Shown here in pieces: positions 44,502-52,572 of a stretch of DNA of 64,000 nt; position 1 is the first letter of the stretch, and each line of letters starts with the position of its first letter. The DNA comes from CAVZXS01 sp963779325 (GTDB taxonomy: Bacteria > Bacteroidota > Bacteroidia > Chitinophagales > Chitinophagaceae): the NCBI GenBank assembly GCA_963779325.1, contig CAVZXS010000010.1, positions 62,001-126,000 of the forward strand. The letters run 5' to 3'. The notes under the pieces were generated by a model, which worked only from the letters and a program-made list of their open reading frames with translations, was not told where the DNA came from and did no database searches. The position numbers and the translations under genes are program-made.

Positions 44502-45737
44502 TTACTTTTTTCTTCTTTGCAATTCCTTTTTTATTAATCCCAGTTCTCGTCCTGTTTGTCCTGATACTGAGCTGTTTTCCTGCGCACGGCGCATGAGGTA
44601 AGGAATTACATCGGCTATGGGACCAAAGGGCAAGTATTTACTCACACTGCAGCCCGCTTTGGCCAGGTTAAAAGTTATATTATCGCTCATGCCGTATAAT
44701 TGGCTGAAATGGACATGCCGGTGATGAAGCGGCAAATTTTTCTTTTGTAATAATTGCGTCGCAAGCAAATTACTTTGTTCGTTGTGCGATGCAACGATGA
44801 GGGCAATTCGATCCAGGTGTGTGATACAAAAATCCAGGCCTTCGTTATACTCTTTATCGCAAGTTTCTTTATCGGGTTGTATAGGAGAAGGGTAATTCAT
44901 TTCGGCAGCACGGTTTCTTTCTTTTTCCATATAAGCGCCGCGTACTAACTTGGCTCCTAAAATAAAATTTCTTTCGACGGCGGCTTCATAGGAATCTTTT
45001 AAAAACCGTAACCTGTCCGAACGGTAATGCTGAATGGTATTATAAACAACGGACCTGGTTTTATTAAAAGTATCCATCATTAAAATAGTCAGTGAGTCAA
45101 CGGGATCCTGTATCCAGGTTTCTTCCGCATCTACCAATACCGATATATTTTTTTCGGCAGCCGTTTCGCAAATACGCAGCAAGCGCAATCGTACACGGTG
45201 CCACTCTTCTTTTTCGGCGGGCTGCAAATCATTAATCACACGCAAATATCTTTTCATCAACGAACCGCCCACCACTTGCATCATAGCATCTATTTTTGCA
45301 AGCAAATCAAACCGTGCAAAGCCTGTTACCTTTATACTCATAAAAGGAATATTGGCCTGTGTAGCGGCGTAATTTATTACACGTGTAAATTCTTCCGTGG
45401 CATGATCAAAACCCGTTTCGCCGTCGTCACCTCCTTCTACACCGTAATCTAAAATAACATTCACTTTGTATTCTTCCAGCTTATCGGCCACCCGGGCAGT
45501 TTGTTCCAATGTTTCGCCGCCTACAAACTGTTTGAAAATAGTATTACGCAGCATTGATTTGGTAAAAGGAATTTTGTACTTGATGGCGAAAGGAGTAAAC
45601 TTTAATCCGAGTTTTACCAACCAAGGCTTGCCCATAGAGGAAAAAATAAACTGCGCCTTTTTTAATTCCCTGTCTGATTTATATTCAAAAGCAAACTCTG
45701 TATTATCAAAAGAAATCGCCGGTGTTGAATCTGCCAT
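44502..45737 (-). CDS. Proline dehydrogenase
   Basis: FAD-dependent oxidation of proline to pyrroline-5-carboxylate, feeding electrons to the respiratory chain; 411 aa, a monofunctional PRODH domain without the P5C dehydrogenase of PutA. Visible are VNVILDYGVEGGDDGE near residue 93, ISVLVDAEETWIQDPVD near 203, the FAD/substrate segment LGAKLVRGAYMEKERNRAAEMNYPSPIQPDKE near 268, ASHNEQSN near 322 and the C-terminal LPFGPIADVIPYLMRRAQENSSV near 372, the usual substrate-specificity helix. A candidate -7 box (minus-strand TATATTTG) lies at 45759-45766. No proline transporter is adjacent. Confidence 0.93.
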   Translation of the reverse strand: MADSTPAISFDNTEFAFEYKSDRELKKAQFIFSSMGKPWLVKLGLKFTPFAIKYKIPFTKSMLRNTIFKQFVGGETLEQTARVADKLEEYKVNVILDYGVEGGDDGETGFDHATEEFTRVINYAATQANIPFMSIKVTGFARFDLLAKIDAMMQVVGGSLMKRYLRVINDLQPAEKEEWHRVRLRLLRICETAAEKNISVLVDAEETWIQDPVDSLTILMMDTFNKTRSVVYNTIQHYRSDRLRFLKDSYEAAVERNFILGAKLVRGAYMEKERNRAAEMNYPSPIQPDKETCDKEYNEGLDFCITHLDRIALIVASHNEQSNLLATQLLQKKNLPLHHRHVHFSQLYGMSDNITFNLAKAGCSVSKYLPFGPIADVIPYLMRRAQENSSVSGQTGRELGLIKKELQRRKK

Positions 45738-45758
45738 ACGCTATCATTAATATTGAAG

Positions 45759-45766
45759 CAAATATA
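45759..45766 (-). promoter_or_regulatory. Candidate -7 element of the proline dehydrogenase gene
   Basis: Plus-strand CAAATATA reads TATATTTG on the minus strand and fits TAnnTTTG. It lies 21 nt before the start codon. No -33 box is clear. Confidence 0.35.
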
Positions 45767-45827
45767 AGGATGGCGGGTCATAGTGCACAGACTTGTTCCG
45801 TTGCATTTATTTTTATCTTCGGGGAGC

Positions 45828-46544
45828 TTAAATAGCCTGGTGGTTGAAGGGTTGAAGCACCATTTCGCTTACCACACCACCTGCAGGTTGCTGGCACAAG
45901 AACCAAATGGCTTTGGCTGCTTCATCAGTCTTTATCATTTTATCTCTTTGCACCCGCAAATCAATTGTATCCCAAAAAGAAGAATCCACACCGCCTAAAA
46001 ATAAATTAGTAATACGTATGTCGGTACGTTTTAATTCCTCTCTGATACTTTGCATCATCCCTACCAGCCCGTACTTCCCGGCACTATAAGATGCGGCCCC
46101 GGCCATGGGTACCTTCCCCAACACACCGGGTATATTTATTATCAATCCCTTTTTAACTTCTTTCATGGCCGGCAAAAAAGCTTTTACCAATAAAAACGGA
46201 GCATACAAATTAAGATTGAGTGAACAGAGAAAATCAGCTTCACTTAAAGTTTCCATAGGTTTTATAATACCAATACCGGCAGCGTTTATTAAAATATCAA
46301 TAGTAGAAAGCTGCTGAAAGTATTTTTCTTTTAACTCATTTACAGCAGCCGGTTGAGAAATATCCAAAATAAAAGTCCTTTCTTCAGTAACGCCGCAATC
46401 CGCAGCTACTTGCTTAAGTTTTGATTCATTTCTCCCTGTTAAAAAAAGCGAAGCGCCGCTACCTGCGAGCAACCCGGCCGTTTTAGAACCAATACCGCCT
46501 GTGGCGCCTATCAGTAAAACATTTTTCCCTTTTAACGTTTCCAT
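45828..46544 (-). CDS. Short-chain dehydrogenase/reductase
   Basis: A 238-residue classical SDR with Rossmann fold. The cofactor motif GATGGIG is at residues 13-19, the structural NAAGIG motif near 87, the catalytic Ser/Tyr/Lys in the segment AASYSAGKYGLVGMMQSIREEL near 150-156 and LFLGGVDSSFWD near 182. Arg in LTGRNESKL after the second strand suggests NADP(H) preference. The substrate is unknown. It is divergent from the photolyase island with only 59 nt between the start codons, so the two may share a control region. Confidence 0.9.
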   Translation of the reverse strand: METLKGKNVLLIGATGGIGSKTAGLLAGSGASLFLTGRNESKLKQVAADCGVTEERTFILDISQPAAVNELKEKYFQQLSTIDILINAAGIGIIKPMETLSEADFLCSLNLNLYAPFLLVKAFLPAMKEVKKGLIINIPGVLGKVPMAGAASYSAGKYGLVGMMQSIREELKRTDIRITNLFLGGVDSSFWDTIDLRVQRDKMIKTDEAAKAIWFLCQQPAGGVVSEMVLQPFNHQAI

Positions 46545-46603
46545 GCAAAATTATTTATATTGATAAACAAAGCAGCCCTCATTTTGTTTAGCTGATTCAA
46601 ACA

Positions 46604-48079
46604 ATGAGCAACGCCGTAACGATTATATTTCCGCACCAGCTTTTCAAAACGAATCCCGCAATTTCTGCCGGTCTGAAAGTCTACCTGGTAGAGGAATTTT
46701 TGTTTTTTAAGCACTACAAATTTCATAAACAAAAATTAGTCTTACACCGGGCATCGATGAAGACATACGTCAACTATCTTACCGCAAAAAAGATAAAAGT
46801 AGAATACATTGAAGCCACTGATGAACGGAGTGACATAAGAAAATTAATCGCTCATATTGATAAACAAAAAGTAACTGCTGTTCATATTGCCGATGTTACG
46901 GATTATTTGTTAAGAAGGAGGATTGTGAAAGCATGTACGGCAACAGGCGTCAAGTTAACGGAATATCCCTCCCCCTATTTTTTAAATACAATGACTGACG
47001 TGAAAACCCATTGTGACAAAAAGAAAACTTACTTCCAAACAGGGTTTTATACCGAGCAGCGCAAAAAAAGAAATATTTTGTTAGATGGATCCGGCGGCCC
47101 CGAAGGAGGTCAATGGACATTTGATGCTGACAACCGGATGAAATTCCCGAAAAAAGAAAAGGTACCTGTAGTAAATTATCCCGAAGAGAATATTATTATC
47201 AAGGAAGCAAAAAAATATGTAGCTAAGAATTTTGCAACACACTATGGCAGCATCGAAAAATGTATTTATCCCATAGATTTTGCAGGTGCTGAAAAATGGT
47301 TAGACGATTTTTTTAAAGAACGGTTTGAAAAATTTGGTATTTATGAAGATGCGATTGTTGCTAAGGAAAATTTTCTGCACCACTCTGTTATTAGCCCTAT
47401 GCTGAATATCGGGCTATTAGAACCGCAACAAATCATCAGCAAAGCAATCGAAGCTTCGGTAAAATACGATGTGCCGCTAAATTCATTAGAAGGTTTCATA
47501 CGCCAAATATTAGGTTGGCGGGAGTTTATAAGAATTGTTTACGAGCGGGAGGGTGTATTGCAACGTACAAAAAATTATTGGGGTTTTACCAGAAAAATAC
47601 CTGAAAGCTATTGGACGGGCACCACCGGTATTTTGCCCGTAGATAATGTAATAAAAAAAATATTGCAAACCGGTTATTGCCATCATATAGAACGACTAAT
47701 GGTGCTGGGTAATTTTATGTTGCTCTGCGAATTTGACCCCAACGAAGTGTATCGCTGGTTTATGGAAATGTTTATAGATGCTTATGACTGGGTGATGGTG
47801 CCTAACGTATATGGAATGACACAGTTTGCGGATGGCGGCCTAATGACTACCAAGCCTTACATCAGCGGCAGCAATTATTTATTAAAAATGAGTGACTACG
47901 AAAAAGGTGAATGGACGGCCATTTGGGATGGCCTATTCTGGCGCTTTATGCATGTACACCGCAGTTTCTTTTTTAAAAACCCCAGGCTGGGCATGCTGGT
48001 GAATACTTTTGATAAAATGCCGGCGGAAAAACAAAACACTCATCTTGCCAACGCAGAAAAATATTTAAACAGTTTATGA
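46604..48079 (+). CDS. PhrB-like cryptochrome/photolyase lacking Fe-S cysteines
   Basis: A 491-residue flavoprotein of the DPRP family (FeS-BCP/CryPro; (6-4) photolyases such as Agrobacterium PhrB). N-terminal alpha/beta domain: VTIIFPHQLF near residue 5, HRASMKTYVNYL near 48. C-terminal FAD domain: FIRQILGWREFIRIVY near 310, HHIERLMVLGNFMLLCEFDPNEVYRWFMEMFIDAYDWVMVPN near 360-405 and TTKPYISGSNYLLKMSDY near 415-432. In described members four cysteines bind a 4Fe-4S cluster; here only the first (Cys375, LLCEF) is present, and the CxxC and later Cys are replaced in a shortened loop (SDYEKGEW, 430-437). It is the first gene of the photolyase island. Confidence 0.9.
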   Translation: MSNAVTIIFPHQLFKTNPAISAGLKVYLVEEFLFFKHYKFHKQKLVLHRASMKTYVNYLTAKKIKVEYIEATDERSDIRKLIAHIDKQKVTAVHIADVTDYLLRRRIVKACTATGVKLTEYPSPYFLNTMTDVKTHCDKKKTYFQTGFYTEQRKKRNILLDGSGGPEGGQWTFDADNRMKFPKKEKVPVVNYPEENIIIKEAKKYVAKNFATHYGSIEKCIYPIDFAGAEKWLDDFFKERFEKFGIYEDAIVAKENFLHHSVISPMLNIGLLEPQQIISKAIEASVKYDVPLNSLEGFIRQILGWREFIRIVYEREGVLQRTKNYWGFTRKIPESYWTGTTGILPVDNVIKKILQTGYCHHIERLMVLGNFMLLCEFDPNEVYRWFMEMFIDAYDWVMVPNVYGMTQFADGGLMTTKPYISGSNYLLKMSDYEKGEWTAIWDGLFWRFMHVHRSFFFKNPRLGMLVNTFDKMPAEKQNTHLANAEKYLNSL

Positions 48080-48225
48080 CAAAAAAGAAAAGTGATTTAT
48101 CGGTAAAGATTTGTGTTGTGTGCAAACTACCTTTTACCTGGCGAAAGAAATGGGAAAAAGTGTGGAACGAAGTAAAATACTGCAGCGAGAAATGCAGAAA
48201 AAATAAAAACATACTTATCGGTTAA
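48076..48225 (+). CDS. DUF2256 small zinc-ribbon-like protein
   Basis: A 49-residue protein whose ATG overlaps the TGA stop of the preceding photolyase (ATGA). It carries the DUF2256 pattern CVVCKLPFTWRKKWEKVWNE followed by VKYCSEKCRKNK: four cysteines in CxxC ... CxxxC spacing and the conserved FTWRKKW. DUF2256 genes are commonly found next to cryptochrome/photolyase genes, as here, and the protein may bind zinc; its role is unknown. Translational coupling to the upstream gene is likely from the overlap. Confidence 0.85.
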   Translation: MTKKKSDLSVKICVVCKLPFTWRKKWEKVWNEVKYCSEKCRKNKNILIG

Positions 48226-48238
48226 ACACTTAGTGGAA

Positions 48239-48307
48239 ATGGAGCAATATAAAGGGTATACCTCATTAACAGTATCGGAGAATTTAAAAGAATTTACTAT
48301 TGGATAA
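48239..48307 (+). other. Possible 22-codon leader reading frame
   Basis: An ATG frame of 22 codons (MEQYKGYTSLTVSENLKEFTIG) ends with a TAA that overlaps the TTG start region of the next photolyase gene (48300). It could drive translational coupling of that weak start. No homologue is known to me, and it may be chance. Confidence 0.3.
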
Positions 48308-49811
48308 ACAAGCTATAAATATTGTATGGTTTAAAAGGGATTTAAGGTTTACCGATCACGAGCCTTTATACACTGCACAGCAGCAGGCTTTACCCACACT
48401 TTTGCTTTATTTTTTTGAACCTTCAGTTATGGCTTATCCTGATAGCGACGTAAGGCATTGGCGTTTTGTTTATGAATCGCTGCAAGAAATGCAATTAAGG
48501 CTGGATGATAAAAATGCACAGTTATATGTTTTTCATAATGAGGTTGAAGTGGTATTTAATGAATTACTGACGCGGTACGACATAAAAACTATTTTTTCTC
48601 ACCATGAAATAGGTAATAAAAAAACTTACGACAGGGATATTGCAATACAAAAATTTTGTAACCGCAATACTATTGAATGGAAAGAATACCAATTAAATGG
48701 TGTTATACGCAAACTAAAATCAAGAATCAAATGGCAGGAAAGGTGGCAGCAAAAAATGAAGGAAAGTCCTAAATTAGTGGATGAAGAAGGTTGGAATATT
48801 TTACAACTTGATACAAAATTTTACAATGCGATAAAAGGGAAAAAATTAAGTAAAGAAATTACGGTACATAATGAAAAATTTCAACAGGGTGGTGAATACC
48901 GGGCATGGCGATACATGGAAAGTTTTATAAAAGAACGCTGCGTTAACTACAGCACGCATATTTCAAAACCATTGCTAAGCCGAAAAGGGTGCAGTCGCTT
49001 ATCACCTTACCTCGCTTATGGAAATATAAGTATGCGAATGGTATATCAATACACTAATGAGTACTATAAGAAATCACAAAACAAACGGGCAATTGCAAAT
49101 TTTATTTCACGCTTGCATTGGCATTGCCATTTTATACAAAAATTTGAAGACGAATGCAGCATGGAATTTGAAAATGTAAATAAGGCTTACAACGGGTTAA
49201 TAAAACCAAAAAATGAAATTTATATAAAAGCATGGCAACAGGGTAATACAGGTGTGCCGCTTGTTGATGCCTGCATGCGTTGCGTAGTGGCAACCGGTTA
49301 CATTAACTTCAGGATGAGGGCAATGGTTGTATCTTTTTTTGTTTATAACTTATGGCAAGATTGGAGGGAGCTTCATTTTTTAGCCCGCCAATTTTTAGAT
49401 TATGAACCGGGTATCCATTATCCGCAATTACAAATGCAGGCAGGTGTTACCGGCATAAATACTATTCGTATTTACAACCCTGTAAAAAATTCGCAGGAGC
49501 ATGATACCGAAGGAGTATTTATTAAACAATGGGTACCGGAATTAAAAAATATACCTGCAACTTTAATTCATGAGCCTTGGAAATTGAGTAAAATTGAACA
49601 ACAATTGTATAATTGCGAAATCGGTAAGGATTACCCTGCACCAATTGTAGACATTGAAGCAACAAGAAAAAAGGCCGGTGATATAGTATGGAGTTTTAGA
49701 AAAAATGATGAGGTGAAAATAGAAGCAAAACGTATTTTAAAAAAACATGTTAGCGGTGTAAAGCCCCCGCCAAGCGAAAAAGGCGGCAACGGTTTTGAAA
49801 TTGAAAACTGA
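48300..49811 (+). CDS. Cryptochrome/photolyase family protein (class I-like)
   Basis: A 503-residue flavoprotein with the standard order: alpha/beta domain (INIVWFKRDLRFTDHEPLYTA, residues 6-26; LLYFFEPSVMA) and FAD domain. FAD-domain motifs are GEYRAWRYMESFI near 200, SRLSPYLAYGNIS near 233 (FAD phosphate loop), NFISRLHWHCHFIQKFE near 265, GVPLVDACMRCVVATGYINFRMRAMVVSFFVYNLWQDW near 320-355 and RIYNPVKNSQEHDTEGVFIKQWVPEL near 393. The C-terminal tail is Pro/Gly rich. The only in-frame start near the N-terminus is TTG at 48300. It may be a CPD photolyase or a cryptochrome; the motifs do not decide. Confidence 0.92.
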   Translation: MDKQAINIVWFKRDLRFTDHEPLYTAQQQALPTLLLYFFEPSVMAYPDSDVRHWRFVYESLQEMQLRLDDKNAQLYVFHNEVEVVFNELLTRYDIKTIFSHHEIGNKKTYDRDIAIQKFCNRNTIEWKEYQLNGVIRKLKSRIKWQERWQQKMKESPKLVDEEGWNILQLDTKFYNAIKGKKLSKEITVHNEKFQQGGEYRAWRYMESFIKERCVNYSTHISKPLLSRKGCSRLSPYLAYGNISMRMVYQYTNEYYKKSQNKRAIANFISRLHWHCHFIQKFEDECSMEFENVNKAYNGLIKPKNEIYIKAWQQGNTGVPLVDACMRCVVATGYINFRMRAMVVSFFVYNLWQDWRELHFLARQFLDYEPGIHYPQLQMQAGVTGINTIRIYNPVKNSQEHDTEGVFIKQWVPELKNIPATLIHEPWKLSKIEQQLYNCEIGKDYPAPIVDIEATRKKAGDIVWSFRKNDEVKIEAKRILKKHVSGVKPPPSEKGGNGFEIEN

Positions 49812-49835
49812 TTAATTGAAGAAATAAATTATGCA

Positions 49836-50117
49836 ATGAAAGAACAAACTTTACCTTTAAAAGATATTGACCGCATTATAGAAATGGCATGGGAAGACCG
49901 TACTACTTTTGAAGCCATTGAAATACAGTTTAGCTTAAAGGAAAAAGAAGTTATTGAATTAATGAGAAGAGAAATGAAGGCCGGCAGTTTTAAAATGTGG
50001 CGCAAGCGCACCAATGGCAGAAGCACTAAACATGCTGCATTAAGAAGCGATGGGATAACCCGTTTTAAATGCAGCATGCAAAAAGTGATAACGCATAATA
50101 AAATTTCAAAAAGGTAA
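49836..50117 (+). CDS. TIGR03643/DUF2805 family protein
   Basis: A 93-residue basic protein. The N-terminal half is an HTH-like helical segment (LKDIDRIIEMAWEDRTTFEAIEIQFSLKEKEVIELMRREM, residues 8-48), followed by the family signature SFKMWRKRTNGRSTKHAALR (51-70). The family is known next to photolyase/cryptochrome genes and has no established function. It may bind nucleic acid, judging by the charge and the HTH-like helices. It starts 24 nt after the previous photolyase and is 1 nt from the next gene. Confidence 0.87.
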   Translation: MKEQTLPLKDIDRIIEMAWEDRTTFEAIEIQFSLKEKEVIELMRREMKAGSFKMWRKRTNGRSTKHAALRSDGITRFKCSMQKVITHNKISKR

Positions 50118-50118
50118 G

Positions 50119-51207
50119 ATGGAATTTCCCACTGATTATAAAAGCATCATTGAACGATTGGAAAATATTGATGCAATAAATTATGCAATATCAAGAAATT
50201 TTATTGATGGATATGTTACGTATTTATCACCTTATATTTCAAGAGGTGTAATAAGTTTACCCTTGGTAAAACAGCAAATATTAGAAAATCACAAACCTTA
50301 TCAGGCACAAAAATTATTGCAGGAATTAGCTTGGCGGGAATATTGGCAAAGTGTTTGGCAGTCGGTAGGTGATAAAATATTTACAGATTTAAAATACCAA
50401 CAAACTAATGCAACTCACCATAATATGATTACTGCCATCGAAAATGCCGATACAGGGGTTGAGGCCATTGATGGGGCTGTTGACTTGCTTTATCAAACCG
50501 GTTACATGCATAATCATTTTAGAATGTATGTGGCATCAGTTACTTGCAACATTGGCAGAGCACATTGGCTGCAACCATCGCAATGGATGTATTACCATTT
50601 GCTGGATGGGGATTTAGCCAGTAACAGTTTAAGCTGGCAGTGGGTGGCCGGTACATTTTCTTCAAAAAAATATTATTGCAACCAGGAAAATATTAATAAA
50701 TACAGTAAAGGCCATCAGCGAAATACTTTTTTAGATACTTCTTACGAAGCATTAACAAGGCTTGATATACCGGAAGCATTAAAAGAAAAAAGTGATTTTT
50801 TTCCAAACATGGAATTGCCTAAAATAAATTCAATATCCTTAAAAGACGGCGAACCTGTATTAGTTTATAATTCGTATAACCTTGATCCCATTTGGCATTT
50901 AGGAAAGAATGTGAACCGGGTTTTATTACTGGAACCTTCACATTTTAAAAAATATCCGGTAAGCGAAAAAGTACTTCAGTTCATCATAGATTTATCTAAA
51001 AATATAACCGGCCTGCAATTATTTGTCGGGGAGTTTAAAGAATTGGAGCAGCTAACAAACGGGAAAGATATCATTTTCAAATCTCACCCGGCATATAAAT
51101 ATTACATTGGCAGGGCCGAAAGTCACGATACTTTATTTCCGCAAATAACCGGTTACTTTAATTCCTTTTCAGCTTACTGGAAAAAATGTGAAAGATATCT
51201 TCAATAA
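50119..51207 (+). CDS. FAD-binding photolyase-like protein with alpha/beta domain at the C-terminus
   Basis: A 362-residue protein starting directly in the photolyase FAD-binding domain: YVTYLSPYISRGVISL near residue 32, LLQELAWREYWQSVWQSVGDK near 65, LYQTGYMHNHFRMYVASV near 122 and HLLDGDLASNSLSWQWVAGTFSSKKYYCNQENINKYS near 152-188. The usual N-terminal alpha/beta domain is missing. After residue 245 a different section begins (VLVYNSYNLDPIWHLGK, VNRVLLLEPSHFKKYPVS, LQLFVGEFKELEQ) with alternating strands and helices that look like the photolyase alpha/beta domain moved to the end. Start ATG at 50119 lies 1 nt after the preceding stop, so no N-terminal extension is hidden. Confidence 0.88.
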   Translation: MEFPTDYKSIIERLENIDAINYAISRNFIDGYVTYLSPYISRGVISLPLVKQQILENHKPYQAQKLLQELAWREYWQSVWQSVGDKIFTDLKYQQTNATHHNMITAIENADTGVEAIDGAVDLLYQTGYMHNHFRMYVASVTCNIGRAHWLQPSQWMYYHLLDGDLASNSLSWQWVAGTFSSKKYYCNQENINKYSKGHQRNTFLDTSYEALTRLDIPEALKEKSDFFPNMELPKINSISLKDGEPVLVYNSYNLDPIWHLGKNVNRVLLLEPSHFKKYPVSEKVLQFIIDLSKNITGLQLFVGEFKELEQLTNGKDIIFKSHPAYKYYIGRAESHDTLFPQITGYFNSFSAYWKKCERYLQ

Positions 51208-51258
51208 ACAATTGCTGCTACCCCTTTATTCATCAATAACCGTAGCCGCAAATCCGCT

Positions 51259-51266
51259 TATCTTTG
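51259..51266 (+). promoter_or_regulatory. Candidate -7 element of the thioesterase gene
   Basis: TATCTTTG, a perfect TAnnTTTG match, lies 17 nt before the start codon in the 75-bp gap after the photolyase island. It suggests that the thioesterase is transcribed separately. Confidence 0.45.
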
Positions 51267-51282
51267 CCCAAATTTTTAAAAA

Positions 51283-51792
51283 ATGGATTCAAAAAAAGTA
51301 AGTCAAAGTCTTACCATAATGACGGAAATTGTATTGCCTAATGACACCAACGTATTTGGCAATTTGATGGGCGGACGCCTGATGTACTGGATGGATATAG
51401 CCGCCGCCATAGCCGCGCAAAAGCATTGTAATGCGCCGGTAGTTACGGCATCGGTTGATAATATTTCTTTTGAAAACCCCATTAAGTTGGGCAATGTAGT
51501 ACACATAGAAGCAAAAGTAACCCGTTCCTTTAACTCATCTATGGAAATACACCTGCGGGTGTGGGGCGAAGATGTAACACAGCAATACAAATACAAAAGC
51601 AACGAAGCCTATTATACTTTTGTAGCGTTAGATCCCAATCGCCGACCAAGACCGGTAGGCGCGGTAATACCCGAAACGGAAGATGAAATAAAATTGTATG
51701 AAGGCGCATTACGCAGAAGACAATTGCGACTGATACTTGGAGGCAAAATGAAACCTGATGATGCCGTAGAGTTAAAAGCATTATTTACTTAA
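51283..51792 (+). CDS. Acyl-CoA thioesterase (hotdog fold)
   Basis: A 169-residue hotdog-fold enzyme that hydrolyses acyl-CoA thioesters. Typical segments: IVLPNDTNVFGNLMGGRLMYWMDIAAAIAAQKHC near residues 15-48 (the Asn/Asp and Gly-rich active-site loop of the YciA/BACH type), VVTASVDNISFENPIKLGNVVHIEAKVTRSFNSSMEIHLRVW near 50-92 and EAYYTFVALDPNRRPRPV near 108. It is followed by a strong hairpin. The acyl specificity is unknown. Confidence 0.93.
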   Translation: MDSKKVSQSLTIMTEIVLPNDTNVFGNLMGGRLMYWMDIAAAIAAQKHCNAPVVTASVDNISFENPIKLGNVVHIEAKVTRSFNSSMEIHLRVWGEDVTQQYKYKSNEAYYTFVALDPNRRPRPVGAVIPETEDEIKLYEGALRRRQLRLILGGKMKPDDAVELKALFT

Positions 51793-51821
51793 ATTCGAAA
51801 ACTAACTGCAGCACAAAAAAA

Positions 51822-51843
51822 TAATCCCGCTGTTGCGGGATTA
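51822..51843 (+). terminator. Terminator of the thioesterase gene
   Basis: A 9-bp stem TAATCCCGC (51822-51830) / GCGGGATTA (51835-51843) with the loop TGTT and A/T-rich flanks, 29 nt after the stop codon. Confidence 0.75.
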
Positions 51844-52184
51844 TAACGGATTTCACAGGGAATAATATGTTGATACGATTTTTTCTTTAAAAAAAGCCAC
51901 CCCCTAATAAGAACTTTTTTGGACAGTTCGGATTTAGTTTTTCAAGGATTTAGGATACTGTTTCGGGGGTGGCCGTTTTTGGTTTTCAAGGATTGGATTT
52001 CAAGGATTTTTCTAAGGATTGAGATTTCGGTTTTTCTTTTTGGATATTGGATTTCTTTTTTGGTTTTCATGAATTGGATACTACTTTGATGAGCAAGCCT
52101 AACGATTGGTTGTATAGCCGATTGCCAATTCGATCAAGCGAATAGTTTCATCGATTTATGCCACTCGCCGACGCCAATACGGAA

Positions 52185-52338
52185 GTAGGAACGCAATTCA
52201 TCGCACAAGGAAAAATCCCTTCGCCCCGCCTGTGCGGGGCTCCCGGTATTTTTCTGCAAACCCGATTGCGTTCCTACGATCAAGATTAACTTGTAAATTT
52301 ATCGGGATAATCTTTTGTGCGATGCAACCTGCGTCCTA
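52185..52338. repeat. 154-bp element with imperfect terminal inverted repeats
   Basis: The 24-nt left end (52185-52208) pairs with the 25-nt right end (52314-52338) with few mismatches; matching cores are GTAGGA, CGCA and CATCGCACAA against TTGTGCGATG. An internal 13-bp perfect inverted repeat, GTAGGAACGCAAT (52185-52197) / ATTGCGTTCCTAC (52265-52277), uses the same left arm, and a GC hairpin CCCCGC/GCGGGG lies between. It may be a mobile miniature element or a structured RNA. Confidence 0.55.
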
Positions 52339-52572
52339 CATAAAGATTAACTAAATTCGCCGATAAATTTCCACGTTCTCACTGATTCTCGCAGCTGCTT
52401 CGCCAAGCTTTGGCTTGGCTCCCGCATCTGCTCCATCCGTGCGAACTTCGTTAATCTCGATCGCAACCGGCAATTTTTTGGCCCCGCTTCTTTACTACCC
52501 TGTCTATTACTAAATCTTTAATTGGTTAAAAAAATAATTTAGATTAAATTCAACTGCAAATACATCTTGCTT

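Larger units (their letters stand above)
51793..52572. other. Repeat-rich intergenic region without genes
   Basis: About 780 bp with no convincing coding sequence. It holds the thioesterase terminator, a 9-bp inverted repeat GCCACCCCC (51896-51904) / GGGGGTGGC (51965-51973), several copies of AAGGATTT/AAGGATTG between 51950 and 52020, the inverted-repeat element at 52185-52338, and two copies of AAGATTAACT (about 52283 and 52342). Confidence 0.6.

Noticed and set aside
51950..52080. AAGGATTT-type short repeats as a CRISPR array
   Set aside because: Units are only 8-10 nt with irregular spacing and no constant-length spacers; no cas genes are nearby.
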